Positions 45,787 to 56,862 of a stretch of DNA of 64,000 nt are shown piece after piece (the first letter of the stretch is position 1; each line of letters begins with the position of its first letter). The stretch covers positions 558,001-622,000 of the forward strand of contig JAGTJL010000022.1 in NCBI GenBank assembly GCA_020746875.1. Reading direction: 5' to 3'. The notes under the pieces were generated by a model. The model made no database searches, was not told the origin of the DNA, and saw only the letters and a list, made by a program, of their open reading frames with translations. The stretch is from Rhexocercosporidium sp. MPI-PUGE-AT-0058 (taxonomy: Eukaryota > Ascomycota > Leotiomycetes > Helotiales). The translations under genes were made by a program, and so were the position numbers.

Positions 45787-47457
45787 ATGGTTTCAACCAC
45801 CGGCGCCATCCTAGCCAGGTTTTTGGCAATCACAACAATTTTCATCGCAGTACGTCTGATCTCCAATCTCCTACTGGTGAGAAGAATTCCCGGTCCCAAG
45901 TCATACGCTATAACCAAATGGCGGTTAGCATACGATGACTGGAAAGGACTTCGAACACGCTCCATTCATCAACTTCACCAGCGATACGGCCCCGTTGTCA
46001 GGATCGGCCCAAATGAGATTTCATTCAATAGCGTCACAGCTCTGAAGACCATCTATGGAGCCGGGAGCGGCTTCGAACGTACGCCCTTCTATCGCATGTT
46101 CGATGCGTACGGGTATCAGAACCTATTCACGTTCGCCGGAGTGAAGGAACATGGAGAGAGGAAGAAGTTGCTCAATCACGCATACTCGAAATCAAGTATT
46201 TTAAGATCATCCGCGGGCGTTATTGAGGAGAAAGTTTGGGAATATCTGCAGCTAATTGAGAAGGATCATGAGACGGCGAGTGAGACTTTCTCGAGTCTGC
46301 ATTATTATTCGTTGGATAACATCACGCATTTCCTGTACGGGTCCGAATATGGTGGGACATCATCCCTTACAGGCTCGAAAATAGATCGCACAATGTTGAG
46401 CGATGTCCTGGATCCTTCTAGACGGAAATTGGCATGGTTCGCGGTTCACTTGCCACGATACACGAAATGGCTTATGACACGCACGGGGCTTTGTGAGAAA
46501 GTCGTTGCTCAACTTGGCATGCTACCTCAAAAGAAGCCAACCGTCTACACAGGAATCCGTAACCACGCCCTCGCATCCTCCATGAAATTCTCTACCACTT
46601 CATCCGCCGAAAAGTCAACTCGCAAGACCTCCACAATCATCGGCCGCCTAGCCGACCACCACATCTCAGTCAAAGAAGGCGGGTTACAGGACCTCGAAAT
46701 CGCATCCGAAGCAGCAGACCATTTCCTAGCAGGCGTGGATACCACGAGCGATAGTCTGATGTTTCTGATTTGGGCACTCTCCCTTCCTGAGAACACCAAA
46801 TTCCAACAGAAACTCACTGAGGAAGTCTCAGCTATGTCGGATGAAACGCTAGATGCTCGTGGCATCCCGACTGCAAACGCTACGGATAAACTTCCGTACC
46901 TTGATGCAGTCATCAAAGAGACACTGAGGTTATATGCGCCACTTCCTGCGTCAGAACCGAGATGTTTACCGGTCGACTGCATGATTGATGGGTATCACGT
47001 TCCAGCTAAAACAGTAGTCAGCATGTCGCCGTATAACCTTCATCGTAACCATAAAGTCTTCAAGGATCCGCTTGTCTTTAATCCTGATCGATGGCTGAGG
47101 GATGCAAAGGAAGTCGCAGAGATGAAGAAGTGGTTCTGGGCGTTTTCCAGTGGTGGACGCATGTGTATCGGCATCCAGTAAGTTGATGGTCTCTAGATAG
47201 AGATGCGGTACTAATGAGCCAGTCTTGCAATGGCGGAAATGACCACCCTGACGGCTGCGATATACAGAAAATATCGAACGACAGTGAAGGCTGGCACTGA
47301 ACATACCTCGCCTGGGATCACGAGTCGATTTGAAGTCTTTTGTGATGAAACGAAGCTCCTGATGAAGGTGCGTTTCCCTGAGCTTCAGAAATATAGAAGC
47401 TAATAGTGAACCTAGGAACATGAATGCTATATCAATTTCGAGAAACGCTCCAGATAG
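45787..47457 (+). CDS. Cytochrome P450 monooxygenase
   Basis: Three exons (45787..47177, 47223..47367, 47416..47457), 525 aa. N-terminal membrane anchor (residues about 8-28) followed by the Pro-rich hinge RRIPGPKSY. I-helix LAGVDTTSDS (about 314), ExxR as KETLR (about 377), FNPDRW, and heme-binding FSSGGRMCIG with Cys at about 459. The last intron leaves a short exon ending NFEKRSR. The clade resembles fungal P450s such as pisatin-demethylase/trichothecene-type enzymes of secondary or phenolic metabolism, but the substrate cannot be read. Start chosen at 45787 because it gives the anchor directly; an in-frame GTG at 45736 is not credible as a eukaryotic start. No damage seen. Confidence 0.93.
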
Positions 47458-48238
47458 AATGTTGAAAATGGAAGAACTCAAGTCTTTTTCTGTTGAGGAC
47501 TAATTACGCTTTGTCTTGGGGAGTACGGTACTGATTAATACTACTAAGACAATTTTCAAACAGACAATTATAGCACAATTGAATTAAATTAGTAAAAGGA
47601 GAATTTCAGTAGTTGAAAGTGTTGAGGCCAGATTACCCCGCTTCGTAGTACTGAAGGTTTCTTGACTAGCCAAACTCCACTACTCGCATCTCTTTCTTCC
47701 TCAAATCTTCCCTCCGCAAGTCATATTTCTCTAGATGATACTTGAGAAAATGAGCGTATGATCGTCAAAAAGGTTCTTTTATTATCTTACTTTGAAATCC
47801 TAAAATAGCTCGTTTTCATGAATGCCGCGGACCCACCAACTGAATGCTCTCCGAAAGGTTGGGAACGACAACATCCTATCGGAAGAACAGCACGCATCGG
47901 AACAATGCAGGTCGCTTGCATGTGAAATAATTGACGCTGTCAATTCTGACTGGCTTTTCAATCAGCTTGCAGTTCGAAAGATTAACTGCTTCCTGTATGG
48001 TCCTACTACTCAAGCATTTTCTCCGAACCGGGGACTTTCTAGCTTCTACAAACAACAGATCTATCAAATCTAAATATATCACATAGTTGAAGAGTAAGGT
48101 TTGGTAAAAGAGGAATGGGAAAAAGGATTTATTAGATAGAATATATGTAAGATGGTGTTATGTTGTACAACCTTCAAGTGTTGGTCTCTTATACGTGAGA
48201 GGAGCCGGCTCAGTCATGTGACCAAGAAACATTCGAGG
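47458..48238. other. Intergenic with a small coding remnant
   Basis: Mostly no gene. On the minus strand, about 47665-47752, a short frame ends HFLKYHLEKYDLRREDLRKK then EMRVVEFG and a stop, like the C-terminus of a lost gene; upstream it is disrupted and not recognisable. Low confidence. Confidence 0.3.
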
Positions 48239-48246
48239 ATCCTCCC

Positions 48247-49046
48247 CAGTGTGTCAAGAGATTATTCAAACTAGTTAACTAGAATAGACTAGAATATGAA
48301 TAACAGATATTTGGCTTGAATAGAATAACTATTTTAGTTAGTTAATCAGTTATTCAATTATTTAACTCTATTTTTAGAAATAATATAAGATATACGACTT
48401 TTATTAATTAAGACTATAATTAATTAAACAACTAACTAATATAATAATTAATTAGCTAAATAACTAATTAATTCTTCTCCTTAATATAAAAGGGATTATC
48501 TTCTTCTATATCTAAGCCTTTTATTACCGCTTTATATTCTTTTCCTTCTTCGCCGTCTAGTATTCTCCAACTTTAAGACAAATTATCTTAAAAGTCTCTT
48601 TACTAAGTATATTTTTTAGCTTAAATATAATTAAAGCCCCTTAGCTAAAATTCGTTCACTAGCGGCCGAGCTAGCGGGAATTTTTAAATATTTCCTAGTA
48701 ACTTGAGATAGTATTTTATACTTCTCTTTATTAAGTCGCTAAGTTAGAATAAATAAGATTCTACGAGCGATTCTCGAAGGTTCCTTATCGCTGGCCTCGC
48801 TTAATAAGCGTTAGGTGCGGAAACCTTTCTAAATTAGGTAACGCTACTATACTTCCCGAACTCTAAATTAAGCGAAGGACTTTAATTGGCTGGCGAGTTC
48901 TTACTCAGTAACTATTCAGCGTTATTTAACTAAAATAGAATAATTACCTAATATTAGTTAACTAAAATAGAATAACAATTGATTTGGTTGAATAGAATAG
49001 ACTAATCACGTGTTATTCTATTCTAGTCTATTCATTTGACACGCTG
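48247..49046. mobile_element. Non-autonomous hAT-type transposon, 800 bp
   Basis: Terminal inverted repeats CAGTGTGTCAA (left) and CAGCGTGTCAA (complement of right end TTGACACGCTG), 10 of 11 matching. A perfect 8-bp target duplication ATCCTCCC lies at 48239-48246 and 49047-49054, as expected for hAT. Subterminal regions carry many AGAATA/TAGAATAGA-like repeats on both sides, possible transposase binding sites. The centre is AT-rich with no transposase frame, so it needs a partner in trans. Confidence 0.88.
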
Positions 49047-49054
49047 ATCCTCCC

Positions 49055-51040
49055 TACCACATTACTTCATGCGCAAGAAGCCTGCCTACTATGCAATGTA
49101 CCGAGTTATGGCGTCTCTTGCTGTTGGTGTTCGAAAAGGTTGATGTTGATCTTAGATTCATTTCTATTACTGCAGGTAAAGATATCAAAGCTACCATAGC
49201 GAAGAGAAGAGTAATGGTGGCAGCCAATAGAGCAACGGAGGTCTTAAGCGGAGAAATCGATCACGTAAAAGAGGAGCCGCATGTTCTCGCCGCGCGGATC
49301 TGAGTCGACGGAGAGTGAGATCTAGGGATAGGGATTAGGCACAGTCTCTTCAATATCTGCGATTCAACGATAAAGAACTTTAGATTCGTCAGGAGGGAGG
49401 TAGGTTACATGTCACTACAAACAAGTTGGTAAAGGGTCTTAAGTTTGAGGAGCGAGAAAGTGCGTTGGTCAATGATAGTGCAATTGACGTCTTGCCCGGA
49501 GATGAGCAGATAGTTAATACTCGTTGGATGAAAGATGGGAATGAATTTTTGGGATGGCAGTATCTGGGTCAAGAAGATTGATTAATACTTCTATAAGATG
49601 ACTTGTAGATAGAAGGTAAGGCAGGATTCATTCGCTTGTCTCTTTGTTGACATTATTTCTCATTTGAAAACGAATCACTCGCTCGTTGTGATTATTCGTA
49701 CTATATCTGACTCAATCCACACCCCATCGGGCAGAAAATACCTTATTTGAAAGTTAGTCCGTAGCGCCAAATTCCTTCTCGGTGTATTCTCCGTAAAGAC
49801 TCGGCCACGTGCTCAGAGTACGTGAGAAGTTCCTCAGTATCCCGGCGGCTTTCCTTTCCAGGAAACCCGAAGCATACTAGGGCAGAGGTAGTACCTTTAC
49901 AGATTTTCTCCGAATAGAATCTTGAACTACAAGAAGTCTTGGACACATCTTTAAGCTACGGGCAGTCAACCAAAAGTTTTGACGGAGGGTCTTCCTCCGC
50001 ATACCTAGCTGGGACTTGACCCTGTTCATCGGATGACCCTCCTCCGCCCTCACAAAGCTAGTAAAGCGCAAATTACTTTCCAAGTTTCCAGCGCGACACT
50101 TCAACATCCAATCCTTGCGCGGGGACATAACAGATAAGATATTCCTCCACCAGCTGTCACACCTGTCTGTTGAGTAGCAGTCTTCTACTGTCATGCGTAC
50201 CGGTTGCTTTTAGTCTAGCTTTTGAATTGCGGGAAACGTAGAGAGATCCCAACGAACTACTTTCTAAACGACCGTTGTCATAGCTAGGGAAAGCAAGATC
50301 GACTTCCATGTTAGGATGAAGAGCCTAGTCACCCAGGAGATGGTAGGTCTTGCACTACATCAGCCAGCAGATCTTCAACCCGATGCTGTGGGAAAATTTC
50401 AGGAGCCGAGTAACGAGACGGTGGTCGTGTAAGATACTGTCAATGCAGTGGAAGCTGTTTCTAGTAATTTGAGTTCGATGTTGTGATCCTGGGCGATCCT
50501 GACCGGAAATATATTGAACAAAAGAGCGTACTAGTTCGAGCTTTTCGCTCTCTTAAGCAAGAGTTTAATGGTCTAGAGTCTAGACAAGCATTGATAAGAT
50601 CATCCCCCACGGCTCGACATATTTCTTTATTGGTGTTGGTCTTGATTCTTAAAGATGGTAGCCTCCCACAGAATGACGAGATGATAAGTACTGGGAACAT
50701 GAACTAGATGTGAAGAAGACGAAAGCCCGACTTACGATCTTCTGGTGCAAGCAATCCTCTCGCAAGATTGCCCTAGCGAGAATTAGTGTCTCGGAAAGTT
50801 ACAGAATTTACACATCTTCATTTCTTGAATACTGTTAAGGCATTATCGGAGAGGCTTAGCCTCAAGCTATGATCCTATTGTGTTACTACTCACGACACAA
50901 AGAGAACAACCCTCTCTCTCATTCCATCATGTCAGAAGCCAGCCCGGATTTTCATGACTGAACACCGCAAAGAGAACCTAATATACCCAATTTATACCTT
51001 CACAGCTGAGCCAATCGCACCACTAGAGCCCAAGTTTCTA
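49055..51040. other. Gene-poor, degraded region
   Basis: Several 60-105 codon frames exist on both strands (for example 49091-49303 plus, 49877-50194 minus, 50483-50707 plus) but none has a recognisable domain and frames overlap in conflicting directions. Base composition is ordinary, not RIP-like. I see no gene I can support. Confidence 0.4.
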
Positions 51041-51055
51041 AGCTCAACGGCAGCA

Positions 51056-51372
51056 ATGCATACTAGACGCCTTCTTCAAGTAATCATGCTGCTTTCTGGC
51101 ACCACGGTCATTGCTAGTCCTCCGAAATTCTACATCCCACAATCATCAATCTCTGCTTCAACAAATGAACCATGTCTCGGTATGACGTAACGACGAGGTT
51201 ATCTTTACGGCGGAGGGTGATTCCTCGAATTTTCGATCCGGATCGTCTAATGTTTACAAGGAATTGTGACAACAAAACCAGATATACCTACGTGGCCATG
51301 GTAAAAAATCCTTTTGCGCCTCAGGAAGCTGACAATTATGGGATAGGGGAATGTCGAATGAATGGTAGTTGA
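51056..51372 (+). pseudogene. Possible small secreted protein, disrupted
   Basis: ATG at 51056 starts a good signal peptide (MHTRRLLQVIMLLSGTTVIA, then SPP) followed by about 25 residues to a stop at 51188-51190. Two other frames remain open across 51172-51372; one contains NPFAPQEADNYGIGECRM and the other is broken only by TGA codons of possible Trp origin. An intron starting at GGTATGAC (51179) is possible. So this is either a short effector-like gene whose intron I cannot place or a relic. Function unknown. Confidence 0.3.
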
Positions 51373-51583
51373 GATGAAGCCTATGGTTTTGGTGACTGTG
51401 TACCCCGATCGGCCAAATCTTTGGCGATGTGTTCAATTGACAGAGGTTTTGTATCCTGGTGTTCCTGCTTTCTGGACAGAACCTAGGATGGTCTTTAGGG
51501 ACCTGGCTCACAATTTGGTAGACGCGCAATGGAATTGTTACCGAGCTCGTGCTCATTCAAATAATCAGGGCGCTTTTCCTAGC

Positions 51584-53254
51584 TCACCAAGAAATCATTT
51601 TTCTTCTTGGCACCATCTCCTCTGAGTTGGCAGACTTTCTCTGCTTGCAGGTTAGGATTGCAGTCCTGTTCTCCAAGTCGCTCGTCCATTTGATCGTTTG
51701 AACTCTGGCCCATGCCGGAACCAAATCACCTTCCAGATGTCTTTCCTCAACCATCATAGCCCACTGTCCGACCTTTGCTGCGAATACTGTATCCCAAATT
51801 CCCTCCCTCTTCGGCCAGCTCAAGAGTATGTTGATCCCTTTCCTACGCAGCGTACGTTCTCGACATTGCAAGCCGATGAAGTAGAGCGGTAGGATGAGGC
51901 GAGAATCAAAACAATAGGTCGTATTGCGGGATGTTGATGGCAATGATGTGTCATTCAGGACTTCCTCGCAAAGCTCAATGACTTCCTTGTACATGTAGTT
52001 GAAGTCATCATAAGCCATCTGGTCGGTGGTCAAACACGACGAGAGACTGATATACGCAGCTTTCATCGTGAGTTCTAGTGTCTTCGCCTTGCGCACTGCT
52101 GTGTGATTGTAAGAACCTGCCTGCTCCGCCACGATATTAGGAAGCGACCCAAATGCAGCAAGCCATCTGTCAAAGGCGTCGACATGTCTCTGATACTCCT
52201 CGTACAGCTCAGTCGTTATGTCTGACGGCTTGAATCTCTCGTATCTCTTCTGAGACGATGCAAAGTTCATTCCACGCCGTAAAATTCCCTGGTGATAAAG
52301 AGTAGCTTCTTTGATCGAGGTGAAGACCTTGGGCATGGTCTCAGAGAACTCTGTGCCCTCAGCTCTAATGATAGCTCTGCAATCCAGAGATCTATCACTG
52401 GCGAAGAAGCAGACTTGTATCGCTAAGCGGCAGAAGATCTGAACCAAGTCGTCCTCCACGAAATTAGGCCCCACTGACCTGTAGTTGGCTTCCGTACCGA
52501 GCTTCTCGGAATCTGCTTTCCACTCGAGAATTAGTCGGATACCAGTTTGTACTTGCTGAACAGCGAGATTGAGGTTCCCGTTCCAGGCTTCGAAACACAA
52601 AATCACGAGACAGTTGAGAAGTGTCGATTTTAGGTCCATTGACTGACTGGATGAGCGCATCAAAGTCACAGCTTTTGTGTATTGTCGAAGAGCCGTCCGA
52701 TGATGTTCACTTGAGCTTGGCATTCCATCGGAAGCGTCGACAGATAACTTGTGGAAGTCCCGCGCTGTCTCGGAAGTTTTGTCCAGCGCACCGATGGCGA
52801 TCAGTGCATGCCGGATAGCTGGATTTGTGTGACAAGACTGCAGCATCATACGTCGAGTTGTACCCGAATCGGACTCCGGAAAGATCTCCCAGGCCGTTCG
52901 ACCACAGAAGAGATCAAAATATCGATACTCTTCAGCACTCTCGAACGGAGATACTGCGAAGGCAATCGGAATAGGAGCTGCTATGATTGACTTGGGAACT
53001 AAATCACGATTTGAGACTAAATTCCGCTGGGTCTTCATTCGCGAATCAGCTGGTAAATATCCATCGCAGTCGACGCCAAGCTTCCGACACCGAAAGCATG
53101 ATGGCTTCTCTTCACCACATTTGACTCTGCGAACCCTGTAATCATGGTTAGAAGACACCATATGAGAGATGATGATCACTCACTTGCATGTCAAGCAGCC
53201 CGTTTTGACCTTGGGGTTCGATTTCCGCTTCGCTATCGATGAGCGCTCCTCCAT
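51584..53254 (-). CDS. Zn2Cys6 fungal transcription factor
   Basis: Two exons, complement(51584..53135, 53184..53254), 540 aa. The first exon encodes a basic N-terminus (KRKSNPKVKTGCLTCK) and the GT..AG intron splits the zinc cluster, as is common. The joined cluster has spacing CX2CX6CX6CX2CX6C (TGCLTC .. VKC .. SCFRC .. DC). The rest (about residues 80-540) is an acidic/hydrophobic fungal regulator middle region with ALIAIGALDKTSE and an HRTALRQYTKAV segment typical of this class. Without the first exon the zinc cluster would be incomplete, so the ATG at 53254 is preferred over the in-frame Met in the intron. It is divergent from the FAD oxidase gene and may control it (inference). Confidence 0.92.
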
Positions 53255-54038
53255 GGCGACATTGAAGGACGAAGAACGCGAGATGAGGTTGAAAGAAAGG
53301 GCTGACAATTGGTGCTAGGCTTGTTGATGATGCGCCGCCGGAGATAAGGTTAACGCGGTGTGCATTTCAATTGGCTCATTGGTTCTCGCCAACCAATGAT
53401 GCTGACGACCTAGTCAGCTCATCTTGGCGCTGTTGATGTACGTACAGTACATCGAGACGAAGCTGAAATGAGTTCGCACGTAGACAAGCAACATCAAAAA
53501 GAGCCGGATAAAATAGCACATTCACATATTAGTAGCCAAGCTTCCTGCCTCCCAAGAAGAAAGTAAACAAATCCAAGGAGAGGAGCACGAACTCAAGCGA
53601 CTTCACAACATTTCTGCTCGCTTAGTATAGCGACAGGGGTAAAGCGGGGTAGTTCCCTGTACGAATTCAAAATATATCCCAATTGTCTCACCGTCGCCCA
53701 ACCCTTCCGAAAAAGGGACCGCCCGCCGAATACTTGACATTGAACAATACATTTTTGATCATTTCCCGACAGGTGCAAAGTCAAGTACAACAGATCGTCT
53801 ACCCTACCACCAGGAGAGGTCATTTCTCCGACGATAGGGTTACCTCCTCGGTATCACGAGAGTCTCCATCGGCGAGACTTCGTCGGCATCACATGGAGTT
53901 TCTCTTTTTCCAGTATGTGGTGGGTATCTGGCTATGGCTTGGAAAGGACATATATAAGAGGTGAGCCTGGGTTTTCAGAGCTACTCCGGAGGGTGTCAAG
54001 TCTATGCTCCGTTGAAGACAAACATCACTTCTCAAGCT
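53255..54038. promoter_or_regulatory. Divergent promoter region, regulator / FAD oxidase
   Basis: 784 bp shared upstream region. On the plus-strand side a TATA box (ATATATAAG, 53950-53958) lies about 85 bp before the ATG at 54039. No other open frame of merit; minus-strand 53593-53823 is short and unremarkable. Confidence 0.5.
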
Positions 54039-55762
54039 ATGGCGGGGTTTCTACAAAAGCTTGGCTTTCTGGCTTGCTTACTATCTCTTGCCAGTGCAAC
54101 TCCATACAACACATTTGATGGCGAAGGCTTCCCTGCCTGTCACAATGTTGCAGCCGTACACCACCCCTCTTCAGTCGACGAGATGGTTTCCCTCGTCAAG
54201 TCTGCTGCAGAAAGCAACACGCCTGTTCGAGCAAGTGGAAAAGGTCACATGTGGTACGACACTATGTGTTCAGACAATGCCTCAACCATCATCATCCAAA
54301 CAGAAGGAGTCAATGGTATTAGCGACTTCACATTGTCTGGTGGAACCGGCTCTGTGATGATCGAAGCAGGTGTGACGTTCTTTCAACTTGCTGAGTATTT
54401 GCATGCCAGAAAAGCATCGATGGGATACACCTTGGTGAACTGGAACATGACTATCGCCGGTGCTGTTGCCATGGGTGCTCATCGCTCTTCCTTGAGAGAA
54501 GCATCAATGGTCGCAGCAGGAGCCTTGGAAATCGATATCATTGACGGAACTGGAACTATTCAGAAGATTCTAAGAGATGATACGAACGATACTTGGCTCG
54601 CTGCTTCCACTTCGCTTGGCTTGCTGGGACCGATTGTCAGGATGAAGTTCAAGATTTATGATGACTTCAAGGTGTACGCTCAGCAGACCACGTGAGTGCC
54701 TGCCTGAAATCTCCCTTGGTCAAGCTGACAAAATAAAGCTTGGACGAGAAGGATGTCCTGAACGGCGATATCTACGGGCTTATTGCCCCGTATGCCACTG
54801 CGAACTTCTGGGTAGGGGCGACGAATCTGAACTTTGGTGAGGCGCTAGCTGACAGGTCTTTAGTGGTGGCCATACCTACGAAAGTTCCATCATCGGTATT
54901 ACGACGTCGTTCCCTCGAATATCAGCGATCAACAAGGTTTCCAGTCCACATTCTCAATTTCTAAACTTGAAGCAGATGCGGCACGAATCCTTCTCGACAG
55001 TGGAAAATACCTCGCCACTTCGAACATGTTAGCTGAAACGATCTTCTACGGTCTCTGGTCGAAGCCGAATTTCCACGAGAAGTCAAATGACACCGAGATC
55101 ACTAAGTGGCCAATCTACGGTTGGAACTATGATGTGCTCATTGGGGGGCTCTATCCGGGTCAACTTCCGGAGTGGGACTACAGTCTCCATGGATACACGC
55201 TTGAGCTTGCCGTGCCAGTGACGCTCGCTAACAAGCTGCTGAAGAGAGTTCGGTCATTGTTTGATGCCGAGCTCGCCAAGGGAATTGTGATGACTTCGAC
55301 ATACCGGAGTGGTATCAACATCAAGTTTGGACGGCCGTATAATGATTTCTTGGGCCAAGTGTGGACCAACACAACAGATGGTTCGGACTGGTCCAAAGGC
55401 GCAATCATGTTTGACTTTCCGACTTATTGGCCAACTGTCGGAAATCACTTGAGATTCAATGAGCCATTCTGTTAGTCTCTCCTTGATGTCTGTGGTACCT
55501 ACTGACCGTATATAGACCACAATCTGGCAACCGTAATCATCAACGAATTTCCTTGTCGGCCTCACTGGACAAAGAACAGCCGTGAAGTTCTAACCCAAGC
55601 AGTCAAGAACCTCGATACGAATGTAAGTCGATTTGCAGACTCTAAAAGAGACTTTATACTCACATCGAACAGCATCTTGCGCGTTTCAAGGCCGTCCGAC
55701 AAAAATTCGACCCGAAAGGAATCTTCAAAAGTGTGGTTGGGGAGATCATTGGAGTCATGTAA
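54039..55762 (+). CDS. Secreted FAD-dependent lactone-oxidase-like protein
   Basis: Five exons (54039..54691, 54739..54811, 54864..55470, 55516..55622, 55673..55762), 509 aa, introns 45-52 bp. A signal peptide (about residues 1-21, ending LASA) predicts secretion. VAO/PCMH-type FAD-binding domain: HPSSVDEMVSLVKSAAE, VRASGKGHMWYDTMC, IIIQTEGVN, TIAGAVAMGAHRSSL. The C-terminal part resembles D-arabinono-1,4-lactone/L-gulonolactone oxidases (ALO), with RPHWTKN near the end and FDPKGIFKS. It probably oxidises a sugar lactone or related alcohol with oxygen, making hydrogen peroxide; the real substrate is unknown. Third-exon junction FWWWPYLRKFHHRYYD is a family signature that fixed the splice site. 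Intact. Confidence 0.9.
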
Positions 55763-56277
55763 GGACCGGGTGATGTTGAATCTCGCTTGAAATTAGCACT
55801 TGGAAAAGTCCTCAAAAACATCAAAGCATAGCGTGCATTAGCGTCAATGAAGCTCATCATGCCCTCGGCCTTCGCTCTTTTGACGTCAATGCTTGTTGGT
55901 GAGCAGACAAAAACAGCGCGGGTGGGTGGCTCTAAGCGAACCAATTATTTCTCGCAAATCTCGGACATGCAATATTGACTGCGCCGAGAGTTCTTTATGG
56001 CCACCAGAAATCAGATGACTTTCATTAGCCAAGATCTGGTACTGAGGTGCATTCATACACTCGAAGTGCTTCATCTGGTGGCTACGATAACGTCATCTCC
56101 GAATAGAAGCGGAGCGGCTGAGAAGACTTCTCGGCTTTCCGCTTGATCATGTAGCACCGAAAGGTTAATAAATATGACTACGAATATCTTCCATGATTTT
56201 TTAGTTGCATCTTATTTCTTTCACGATCCATTTCGTTAACTTTTTCAGAATCCCTTTGTAATACTTCGGTATACAGC
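55763..56277. other. Intergenic
   Basis: 515 bp between the FAD oxidase and the transporter relic; no supported gene. Open minus-strand frames here overlap the oxidase 3' end and have no domain. Confidence 0.4.
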
Positions 56278-56862
56278 ATGTCTTGTACGTCCAGTCGGGC
56301 GGATTCGGGGAAGCTCCGCCTCAATGGCACGCCGAAACAAGCGCCCATTGACCCAGAATCAATGCACGAGGCAAAAGCTACTCCTAATCAACCTATCACT
56401 CCCTCTGATGCTCCTGATGGAGGTCTCGCTACATAGCTAGTAGTTTTCGGTGCTTGGTGCACTTCATTTGAAGTTTGGATGGGCGAACAGAATGTCTTTC
56501 CTCGAGTTTTTCGTAATTTCCACCCGGCTAACTATCTTCTTACAGACATCGGTGTATTTCAAGAGTTCTACCAATCCGACTACTTACGAGAATACCACGC
56601 TAGCACAATCTCATGGATCCCCTCTCCAAATATTTTTCATGTTTGCATGGGTAGGAGCACTGCACTTCAACCACTGTCGCTGCTGATACATTTCAAAAGA
56701 CCCATCGTTGGAAAGTTACATAACCGATACGGATCTCGATACCTGATTTTTGTTGGGATGTTACTCCACGTATTTAGGCTAATGATGGCTTCAATCTCGA
56801 CCGAATACTACCAAATCATGCTTTCGCAAGGCGTCTGCAGTGCCATCGGCGTAGTTCTGATA

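Noticed and set aside
47822..48073. 83-codon plus-strand frame MPRTHQLNALRK..
   Set aside because: No domain, composition like random sequence, overlaps a similar frame on the other strand.
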